From the NCBI RefSeq assembly GCF_021184025.1, contig NZ_CP036537.1:3224001-3288000 (forward strand): 64,000 nt of DNA, written 5' to 3'. Shown in pieces: positions 56,622 through 64,000 of this stretch. Every line of letters starts with the position of its first letter. Position 1 is the stretch's first letter. This DNA is from Rhodopseudomonas boonkerdii. GTDB lineage: Bacteria > Pseudomonadota > Alphaproteobacteria > Rhizobiales > Xanthobacteraceae. The notes under the pieces are model-generated. The model was not told the DNA's origin, searched no databases, and saw only the letters and a program-made list of their open reading frames with translations. Made by a program: the position numbers and the translations under genes.

Positions 56622-57116
56622 ATGGTCACGGTGCTTTATCGGCGAAACTGGCTTGCCATCCCGGCGCTCGCACTCGCCGGCACTGCCGGATGGTTGCTCA
56701 TGCCAGGCTTTGCAAAAGCGCCGGAGCCCGACCTCATGCTGAACCTGGCAGTCGCCAGTCCGCCAGAGGACGGTACGATCACCGAAATACAGCCCACCCA
56801 ACCGGCCAACGTGACCGAAACGGTGGATCTCGACCGCGTCCGTCTGTCACGCCAGTCATTCCGGCGCGGCGGCATGGGGTCGCAGGCGCTGCTGACCTTC
56901 ACCGTCCGCAATGCCAATGCCTACGACATCAAGGATCTCGAACTGCTCTGCGCCTTCAGGAGCCGTGATGGCCGTTACACCACGGAACGCCGCAAGCTGG
57001 TGGCAGAGACCGTCGCGATGAAGAGCCGCAAGGCGTTTCCGATGACGCTAGTCGGCCACGTCAACATCCGCGCCTCGAAGGCGAAATGCTCTGTCGTCAC
57101 CGCAAGCCGGGCATGA
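56622..57116 (+). CDS. Hypothetical protein with N-terminal signal anchor
   Basis: Protein of 164 residues. A hydrophobic segment after a basic start (VTVLYRRNWLAIPALALAGT, then AGWLLMPGF) predicts an anchor or signal peptide; the rest (LDRVRLSRQSFRRGGMGSQA, LLTFTVRNANAYDIKDLELL, CAFRSRDGRYTTERRKLVAE) looks like a small beta-sandwich of the kind seen in periplasmic proteins. No function is recognised. I start at ATG 56622 (GAGG upstream); the open frame to 56550 is unsupported. It lies between surE and serS, converging with serS. Confidence 0.6.
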   Translation: MVTVLYRRNWLAIPALALAGTAGWLLMPGFAKAPEPDLMLNLAVASPPEDGTITEIQPTQPANVTETVDLDRVRLSRQSFRRGGMGSQALLTFTVRNANAYDIKDLELLCAFRSRDGRYTTERRKLVAETVAMKSRKAFPMTLVGHVNIRASKAKCSVVTASRA

Positions 57117-57134
57117 CGCGCATTCAGGCGCAAC

Positions 57135-58526
<1,392 letters not shown>

Positions 58527-58838
58527 TCAATGTGAACGGAGCAGGAATGCGAGCACACCGATACTGGCAACGATCACACCGACACCTGCGATCACCATTC
58601 CGCCAAGCCGAACCGTCAGACGAAGGGTTTGCGCGTCGATTGCCGACATAAATTCCGTCCTGAGCAGAACCATATCGGATTTCAGCTCGGACTTGGCCGC
58701 CAAAAGGTCTGATCTAATTGCCAGCTCGGTCATGATGGAGTCCCTCGCCGCTTCGGCATGCGCTTCAGCGTGAGAGCCGGGCAATCCCGCATCACGGAGG
58801 CGCTTCGTGTAGCCAAGCGCATCAAATGCGAAGACCAC
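58527..58838 (-). CDS. DUF1640 (CCDC90-like) small coiled-coil membrane protein
   Basis: Protein of 103 residues starting at GTG 58838 with GGGAGG 5 bases upstream; a frame to 58868 adds ten residues. It opens VVFAFDALGYTKRLRDAGLP, has an alanine/glutamate-rich coiled coil (HAEAHAEAARDSIMTELAIR, DLLAAKSELKSDMVLLRTEF) and one C-terminal helix (LGGMVIAGVGVIVASIGVLA). This is the bacterial DUF1640/CCDC90 arrangement, related to a mitochondrial calcium-uniporter regulator family; bacterial function is unknown. It separates tatC from serS on the same strand. Confidence 0.8.
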   Translation of the reverse strand: MVFAFDALGYTKRLRDAGLPGSHAEAHAEAARDSIMTELAIRSDLLAAKSELKSDMVLLRTEFMSAIDAQTLRLTVRLGGMVIAGVGVIVASIGVLAFLLRSH

Positions 58839-58914
58839 AATCACCTCCCACAACGAGACCAGAAACACAACCTAAGATAGATTGTACTGTGCGTCGTTGC
58901 AAGGCGCCGTCGCC

Positions 58915-59718
58915 CTACTCCACCGTCGTCAAATCCGTCCCGGTCGCCGCCGCGGCCCGCTTGGCTGCGTTCTTCTCGACGATGGCAACGGCGTAGATCG
59001 AACCTTCGTAGAGCACCATCAGCGGGATCGCGAGGGACATCTGGCTGATGACGTCAGGCGGCGTCAGCACAGCGGCGATGATGAATGCACCGACAATGAA
59101 GTAACGGCGCTTATCGCGCAGCTGTTTGGAGGTGAGGATACCGATCCGGCCGAGCAACGTCAGGATGACCGGCAACTGGAACGCGATGCCGAAGGCAAAG
59201 ATCAGAGACATCATCAGCGACAGATATTCACCGACCTTCGGCAGCAGCGCGATCTGCGCCGTCTCGGCGCCGCCGGCCTGCTGCATGCCGAGCGAAAAGC
59301 GGATCAGCATCGGCAGGACCATGAAATAGACCAGCAGCGTTCCCAGCGCGAAGAAGATCGGCGTCGCGATCAGATAGGGCAGGAACGCGCCGCGCTCGTG
59401 CTTGTAGAGGCCGGGCGCGACGAACATGTAGATCTGCGCTGCGATCACGGGAAACGAAATGAAACCCGCGCCGAACATCGCAAGCTTGAGCTGCGTCAGG
59501 AAATATTCCAGCAGCGCCGTATAGATGAACTTCGAATTCTCAGGACCCGCCACCCAGACGAACGGCCAAACCAGAACGTTGTAGATTTGCTTGGCAAAGA
59601 AGAAGCACACGACAAATGCCACCGCAAATGCCAGCAGCGCCTTGATCAGCCGCGACCGCAGCTCGATCAGATGATCCATCAAGGGGGCCTTCGAGGCCTC
59701 GATATCTTCGGCGCTCAT
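58915..59718 (-). CDS. tatC: Sec-independent translocase subunit TatC
   Basis: Core receptor of the twin-arginine export pathway, inner membrane, 267 residues with six helices. The cytoplasmic opening [20 protein letters not shown] includes the conserved glutamate and LR patch that reads the twin-arginine signal, and [20 protein letters not shown] with [11 protein letters not shown] is the family block. The start overlaps tatB by 4 bases. Tat-signal proteins in this window (the LivJ-type binding protein, the FAH-family protein) would use it. Confidence 0.97.
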   Translation of the reverse strand: MSAEDIEASKAPLMDHLIELRSRLIKALLAFAVAFVVCFFFAKQIYNVLVWPFVWVAGPENSKFIYTALLEYFLTQLKLAMFGAGFISFPVIAAQIYMFVAPGLYKHERGAFLPYLIATPIFFALGTLLVYFMVLPMLIRFSLGMQQAGGAETAQIALLPKVGEYLSLMMSLIFAFGIAFQLPVILTLLGRIGILTSKQLRDKRRYFIVGAFIIAAVLTPPDVISQMSLAIPLMVLYEGSIYAVAIVEKNAAKRAAAATGTDLTTVE

Positions 59719-60239
59719 AGGGCTTTGGCATTCTTCAGGATGTCGGGATTGCCGGCCTCGGCAGGCTTGGCGCTTCCGCTCGCGACGGGCACGTCGCTTG
59801 CGGTCGGTTCGGCCGGCGTCGGCTGGACTTCACGGGTGATCGCCAGCGGCTCATCGACAGCGCTGTGCGCCTCGGCCTCGACAAAGGTCTCCGGCGTCGG
59901 CGGTTCGGGTGTGGTCGGCGTCACCGGCGGGGTCGTGACGTTGTCGATCTTGTCGATGGTCATGGCCTCGCTGACATCCTTGGTCAGCGAGGTCATGATG
60001 TTGTTCTTGGAAAAGTCGGAGGCGGCGTCCTTGACCTCGTCGAAGGCTTTCTTGACATCGGCCATTTCGGCTTCGCGCATCGCCTCGTTGAACTGACCCT
60101 GGAATTCGGCGGCCATGCGGCGGGCCTTACCCATCCATTGCCCGACCATGCGCAGCACACCGGGCAATTCCTTCGGGCCGATGGCGATCAGCGCGACGAC
60201 GCCGATGACGACCAGTTCACTCCACCCGATGTCGAACAT
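59715..60239 (-). CDS. tatB: Sec-independent translocase subunit TatB
   Basis: Receptor subunit of 174 residues. [20 protein letters not shown] then [20 protein letters not shown] gives the membrane helix, the GP hinge and the amphipathic helix, followed by [19 protein letters not shown]. The C-terminal half is a long proline/glutamate/threonine-rich tail ([20 protein letters not shown]), longer than in E. coli TatB, probably disordered. It is the middle gene of tatABC, overlapping tatC by 4 bases. Confidence 0.96.
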   Translation of the reverse strand: MFDIGWSELVVIGVVALIAIGPKELPGVLRMVGQWMGKARRMAAEFQGQFNEAMREAEMADVKKAFDEVKDAASDFSKNNIMTSLTKDVSEAMTIDKIDNVTTPPVTPTTPEPPTPETFVEAEAHSAVDEPLAITREVQPTPAEPTASDVPVASGSAKPAEAGNPDILKNAKAL

Positions 60240-60306
60240 GTAACAACCTGCTCACAGGCCGGACGAGCCGCGCCTTCTGACTCGTCCGCTGCGATCCAAC
60301 TTGACC

Positions 60307-60546
60307 TTAGACAGCCTTGCTGCCGACATCCGACCGGTTGGTCGAGGATGCCTGCGGGGCCTGATCGATGGTGCGGTTCGGGTCGGCCGGCTTCTCCGCC
60401 GGCTTGTCGTCGTCCGCCATGCCCTTCTTGAAGGCCTTGATGCCCTGGGCGACATCGCCCATGAGGTCGGAAATTTTGCCGCGACCGAACAACAGCAGGA
60501 CCACCGCGATCACGACGATCCAGTGCCAAATGCTGAGAGAACCCAT
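60307..60546 (-). CDS. tatA: Sec-independent translocase subunit TatA
   Basis: Pore-forming subunit of 79 residues: [20 protein letters not shown] then [20 protein letters not shown] gives one membrane helix, the FGRG hinge and the amphipathic helix, with a short acidic tail. It is first of tatABC. The 67-base gap to tatB and 141-base gap from scpB are short, so tatABC may be co-transcribed with scpB or have its own promoter. Confidence 0.97.
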   Translation of the reverse strand: MGSLSIWHWIVVIAVVLLLFGRGKISDLMGDVAQGIKAFKKGMADDDKPAEKPADPNRTIDQAPQASSTNRSDVGSKAV

Positions 60547-60687
60547 CCTGCTAACCCTCCAAACACGCAGCCGGCGTACCGGCCAGATTTATCCGGAACG
60601 TAGGCTGCGGGTTCGTCAAAAACAAGGACTTAACCACCGTGGAATCGCGGATGGACAAGTCGTAACGTCGCGAGCGTTAATGTCGCA

Positions 60688-61842
60688 TCAGCGATGCTGA
60701 TCGTCATCCTCGTCCGACCGGGGCGCCTGATCGTCGGACGCGCCCTCGGCGTCGATTTCCCCGTCCTCGCCGTCCTCATCCAGATCGTCTTCGTCGTCGA
60801 AGTCGCCATCGTCATCCTGATCGTCGGAGTCGAGTTCCGCGGTCACATCCTCAGCCTGTTCGGCCTCGTCCTGTTCTCTTTCGAGGGTACCGTCCACCCC
60901 GCCGTCATCGATCTCGACGGCGCCAAGCGCCGGCACTTCCGATTCCCCAGTGTCGGTCAGATCGGTCATCTCACCAACCTCGACAAAGCCAGCAGCCTCC
61001 ACGGTCGCATCGTCGGAGGTCGCAGTTTGGGCCTGTTGCCCCTGCGCTTCCGGGAACTCCGGATCGGGCTCGGACAGCGCGAGGTGCAGCTCGCCCTCCT
61101 CCAGCGGATCCTCGTCCTCGCGCAGCTGCGGATCGTCGGATGGGTTTGGTACGCTGAAACCGGCCGGCAGGCGCGAGTCGAGCAGGCCCGTACCCTTGAG
61201 CTCTTCGAGACCCGGCAGATCGCCGAGAGCCTCAAGGCCAAACTGGGACAGGAAGGTATCGGTGGTGCCAAAGGTCAGCGGACGGCCCGGTGTCTTGCGG
61301 CGACCGCGGGGCTTGATCCAGCCGGTTTCCAGCAGCACGTCAAGCGTGCCCTTGGAGGTGACCACGCCGCGGATGTCTTCGATCTCGGCGCGGGTCACTG
61401 GTTGATGATAGGCCACGATCGCCAACACCTCGACGGCAGCACGGGACAGCTTCTTGGTCTCGCTGACCTCGCGGGTCATGAGCCAGGCTAGATCGCCGGC
61501 GGTGCGGAAAGTCCATTTGTTGGCGATGCGCACCAGATTGATGCCGCGCATGGCGTAATCCGCTTGCAGCGCCTCCAGCGCCTTCTTGACATTCACGCCT
61601 TCAGGCATGCGCTTGGCGAGCGCCGACTGGTCCAGCGGCTCGGTAGAGGCGAATAGCAGCGCTTCGAGGATACGCAGTTCTTCCGGACGCGCGGCAACCT
61701 CCTGCGCCTCATTCTGCTGAACGGCATCCTGCTGAGCCGCGTCTTCGGCGACGGCTTCGTTCGGCTGAACGGCCTCGCCCTGCTGCATGTCCTCGATCTG
61801 ATCCTCGACAACGTCGACGCGTTTTTCGGCAACACTTGCCAT
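60688..61842 (-). CDS. scpB: Segregation and condensation protein ScpB, extended acidic tail
   Basis: Kleisin-associated winged-helix subunit of the SMC-ScpAB complex. Residues about 49-215 are the ScpB core (ILEALLFASTEPLDQSALAK, VEVLAIVAYHQPVTRAEIED and IRGVVTSKGTLDVLLETGWI with GRPLTFGTTDTFL). A low-complexity glutamine/alanine N-terminus precedes it and a 170-residue C-terminal tail rich in D and E follows (DDQDDDGDFDDEDDLDEDGE near the end), far longer than in Bacillus ScpB. I start at ATG 61842, with AGAAGGAG upstream; the GTG at 61863 overlaps that site. Confidence 0.93.
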   Translation of the reverse strand: MASVAEKRVDVVEDQIEDMQQGEAVQPNEAVAEDAAQQDAVQQNEAQEVAARPEELRILEALLFASTEPLDQSALAKRMPEGVNVKKALEALQADYAMRGINLVRIANKWTFRTAGDLAWLMTREVSETKKLSRAAVEVLAIVAYHQPVTRAEIEDIRGVVTSKGTLDVLLETGWIKPRGRRKTPGRPLTFGTTDTFLSQFGLEALGDLPGLEELKGTGLLDSRLPAGFSVPNPSDDPQLREDEDPLEEGELHLALSEPDPEFPEAQGQQAQTATSDDATVEAAGFVEVGEMTDLTDTGESEVPALGAVEIDDGGVDGTLEREQDEAEQAEDVTAELDSDDQDDDGDFDDEDDLDEDGEDGEIDAEGASDDQAPRSDEDDDQHR

Positions 61843-61863
61843 GTCCGGATCTCCTTCTCTCAC

Positions 61864-62694
61864 TTACTCGACCGGAACTTCCGGGGCCACAGGCACGGGC
61901 GGAGGGCCTACATGCTTGCGGAAATACAAGGGTGCAAATGCTTCGCTCTGGCTGAGATCGAGCGCGCCTTCGCGGACAAGCTCAAGCGCCGCTGCAAAGC
62001 TCGACGCCATCACGGTGGCGCGCTGCTGTGGATCGGGCACATAGGCCAGCAGATATTCGTCGAGCCGGCTCCAGTCCTCGGCCATGCCGATGAGCCGTTC
62101 CAGCGAGGCACGGGCCTCGCTCAGAGACCACACGGTCCGCTTGGCGAGATGGACACGGGTCAGCACACGGGCTTGACGCTGGGTCGCATAGGCCGACAGC
62201 AGATCGTAGAGCGTCGCCGTGAATTTCTGCTGTTTGATCTCGGCAATCTGCTCCGGCATGCCGCGCGGGAAGGTTTCGCGGCCGAGCTGCGGCCGGGCCA
62301 TCAGCTGGTCGGCGGCGCTGCGGATCGCTTCGAGACGACGCAGCCGGTTGGCCAGCGCGGTCGCCATGTCTTCGGCGCTAGGTCCTTCCTCCGTCGTCGT
62401 CTGCTCCGGCAGCAGCAGGCGCGACTTCAGGAAGGCCAGCCAGGCCGCCATCACGAGATAGTCCGCGGCGAGTTCCAACCGGATCTTCCGCGCTTCTTCG
62501 ATAAACAGCAGGTACTGGTCTGCAAGCGCGAGGATCGAGATCTTGTGCAGGTCGACCTTCTGCTGGCGGGCGAGCGTCAGCAGCAGATCGAGCGGGCCTT
62601 CATAGCCCTCGACGTCGATGACCAGCGCCGGCTCGTCATTGGGAACGATCTCGGCTGGCCGCCCGGTTTCAAACGACAGAATTTCGGCGCTCAT
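61864..62694 (-). CDS. scpA: Segregation and condensation protein ScpA
   Basis: Kleisin subunit bridging SMC heads in the chromosome-condensation complex, 276 residues. The opening segment FEGPLDLLLTL-like VEGYEGPLDLLLTLARQQKV and the following DLHKISILALADQYL are diagnostic; a middle linker and the C-terminal winged helix (VMASSFAAALELVREGALDL and SQSEAFAPLYFR) follow. Its start overlaps nagZ by 4 bases and its stop is 21 bases from scpB, giving one coupled operon. Confidence 0.95.
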   Translation of the reverse strand: MSAEILSFETGRPAEIVPNDEPALVIDVEGYEGPLDLLLTLARQQKVDLHKISILALADQYLLFIEEARKIRLELAADYLVMAAWLAFLKSRLLLPEQTTTEEGPSAEDMATALANRLRRLEAIRSAADQLMARPQLGRETFPRGMPEQIAEIKQQKFTATLYDLLSAYATQRQARVLTRVHLAKRTVWSLSEARASLERLIGMAEDWSRLDEYLLAYVPDPQQRATVMASSFAAALELVREGALDLSQSEAFAPLYFRKHVGPPPVPVAPEVPVE

Positions 62695-63716
62695 GCGCTG
62701 GCTCCCGCCCGTGCGATCAGTTGGTCGAGTTCCGCCCGTCCAGCGGCGCGGTCAAACGGTTGCGGCTGCCGACGCGCCGCGATGGCCTCACGGGCCCGCT
62801 CGTCGGCCTTCCCCTTGAGCAGCGGCGTTTCCCTGGCCACGGCCTGCATCTCGTCGAGCTTGCCGTTGCAGTGCAGGACGACGTCACAGCCCGCGCTCAC
62901 GATCGCGCGGGTCCGCTCGGCGATCGACCCCGCCAGAGCATTCATCGACACGTCATCACTCATCAACAAACCCTGGAACCCGATACTTCCGCGAATCACC
63001 TGCTCGATGATTGTCGCAGAAGTCGTGGCCGGCTGAGTGGCGTCCAGAGCGTTAAACACAACATGTGCCGTCATCGCCATCGGCAGGTCGGCAAGCGGAC
63101 GAAACGCTTCGAAATCAGAAGCTTCCAGCTCTTTCTTCGAGCTATTTACTACCGGAAGTCTATGGTGGCTGTCAGCATTGGCCCGGCCGTGCCCCGGAAT
63201 ATGCTTGAGCACCGGCAGAACACCGCCATCGGCCAGACCATCGCTCACCGCTCGCGCGATGGCCGCAACCTTGACCGGATTCGTGCCGTAAGCACGATTG
63301 CCGATCACGGCATCGGCTCCGTCGACCGGCACATCGGCCAGCGGCAGGCAGTCCACGGTGATGCCGAGGTCGACCAGATCCCCGGCGATGAGCCGAGAGC
63401 TCAGCCAGGCCGCCCGCAAGCCCAGCTCCGGCTGGATATCGTGGAGCGCGCCAAAGACCGCGCCAGGCGGATAGACTGGCCAATGCGGCGGCCCCAGACG
63501 TTGAACCCGGCCGCCTTCCTGGTCGATCAGGACCGGAGCCCCCAGATCACCTGTCGTCCCACGCAACTCCTCAATCAACGCAGCAACTTGCGACGGATTA
63601 TCAATGTTTCGCTTGAAGAGGATAAAACCCCACGGCCGCTCTGCGCGCAAAAATGCGCGCTCGTCTGCCGTCAGCTCGAGGCCGGAAACGCCGGTTATGA
63701 AAGCGCGGTTGCTCAT
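62691..63716 (-). CDS. nagZ: Beta-N-acetylhexosaminidase NagZ
   Basis: Family GH3 hydrolase that removes GlcNAc from muropeptides in the cytoplasm during cell-wall recycling, 341 residues. Key blocks are PWGFILFKRNIDNPSQVAAL, LIDQEGGRVQRL and the catalytic loop KHIPGHGRANADSHHRLPVV, with the His/Asp acid-base dyad typical of NagZ, and nucleophile D in MSDDVSMNAL. It is 46 bases after the SPOR gene stop and overlaps scpA by 4 bases. Its products can act as beta-lactamase inducers in bacteria with AmpR; no such gene is here. Confidence 0.96.
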   Translation of the reverse strand: MSNRAFITGVSGLELTADERAFLRAERPWGFILFKRNIDNPSQVAALIEELRGTTGDLGAPVLIDQEGGRVQRLGPPHWPVYPPGAVFGALHDIQPELGLRAAWLSSRLIAGDLVDLGITVDCLPLADVPVDGADAVIGNRAYGTNPVKVAAIARAVSDGLADGGVLPVLKHIPGHGRANADSHHRLPVVNSSKKELEASDFEAFRPLADLPMAMTAHVVFNALDATQPATTSATIIEQVIRGSIGFQGLLMSDDVSMNALAGSIAERTRAIVSAGCDVVLHCNGKLDEMQAVARETPLLKGKADERAREAIAARRQPQPFDRAAGRAELDQLIARAGASA

Positions 63717-63762
63717 GGGGCCGATTAGGCCCCATCACCACGCAGGGTCAAGGAAAGCGCCG

Positions 63763-64000
63763 TTAATTCCTTTGGACGACGCACTGTCCGCCGGCAGATT
63801 TCAGGTTCCCGCACAGCTGCTGGGCGTCTTCAGACGAAAGCGGCCCGACCATCGCGCGGTAGTAAGTCCCCTTGTCTCCGAGATCGGCTCTCTTGATCAG
63901 TGGAGAACGGGATCCCAATACCGACGGGAACTTGTTCTGCAGAGCCCTGAACGAAGCTCTGGCATCGGAGTCACTACGCTGCGACGACACCTGGACTACA
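63763..64000 (-). CDS. SPOR-domain protein (partial)
   Basis: The last 79 codons of a gene that runs off the right edge. In frame from the edge it reads VVQVSSQRSDSDARASFRAL then QNKFPSVLGSRSPLIKRADL, GTYYRAMVGPLSSEDAQQLC and SAGGQCVVQRN, a complete C-terminal SPOR domain, which binds denuded glycan at the division septum. SPOR genes next to nagZ and scpAB are usual in this group. The N-terminal transmembrane and linker part lies outside the window. Confidence 0.93.
   Translation of the reverse strand, partial: VVQVSSQRSDSDARASFRALQNKFPSVLGSRSPLIKRADLGDKGTYYRAMVGPLSSEDAQQLCGNLKSAGGQCVVQRN

Overview
The window is chromosomal DNA from an alphaproteobacterium of the order Hyphomicrobiales, most likely family Nitrobacteraceae (the Bradyrhizobium / Rhodopseudomonas / Afipia / Tardiphaga group). 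Supporting signs are high GC, a TTG-started gyrA, GTTC-N7-GTTC LexA boxes, an Omp31-like porin, small DUF1127 proteins, folate-dependent TrmFO, and the gene orders SPOR-nagZ-scpA-scpB-tatABC-serS and yajC-secD-secF-Mth938-NDUFAF6-like. This assignment rests on gene content and order; no database search was made. No tRNA, rRNA, CRISPR array, IS element or integrase was recognised.

Layout. (1) 1-4548: a branched-chain-amino-acid-type ABC transporter (livH partial, livJ) diverges from a GntR regulator, a 3-hydroxyisobutyrate-dehydrogenase-family enzyme and an alpha/beta hydrolase; three tandem palindromes sit in the divergent promoter. (2) 4582-13358: a two-component system diverges from a complete tripartite RND efflux pump (adaptor, CzcA-like pump, NodT-type outer-membrane lipoprotein); 11-bp phased GTAA repeats lie between them. 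(3) 13461-18171: queuosine genes tgt and queA, two cyclophilins, coaD and a small secreted protein. (4) 18262-26935: an accessory stretch with a VpsF-like polysaccharide protein, a methyltransferase, a LysR regulator diverging from an isochorismatase-family hydrolase, an alginate-export-type porin, a luciferase-like monooxygenase and a CPA2 antiporter. (5) 26936-28776: small, poorly characterised genes and a TauE/SafE permease. (6) 28947-38002: gyrA, a DUF1127 protein, a DUF2306 membrane protein, ssb, an outer-membrane barrel and uvrA; ssb and uvrA each have an upstream LexA box. (7) 38323-43527: assorted small enzymes, DUF proteins and a second, 50-residue DUF1127 protein. (8) 43693-48463: trmFO, an unusual kinase plus acyl-adenylate C-domain fusion, an epimerase, and homologues of two mitochondrial complex I assembly factors. 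(9) 48463-54201: secF-secD-yajC, a DUF815 ATPase and an NlpD-like lipoprotein. (10) 54308-64000: pcm and surE around an opposite-strand receiver protein, then serS, tatCBA, scpB, scpA, nagZ and a partial SPOR-domain gene.

Functionally the window mixes core processes (protein export through Sec and Tat, chromosome condensation, topology and repair, tRNA modification, cell-wall recycling and division) with transport and efflux modules. The features most worth a second look are a Tgt in which all four zinc ligands are replaced, the kinase/adenylate-domain fusion, the phased GTAA repeats at the RND pump, the tandem palindromes at the liv/gntR promoter, the linked complex I assembly factors next to secDF, and several tiny genes of 25-50 codons.
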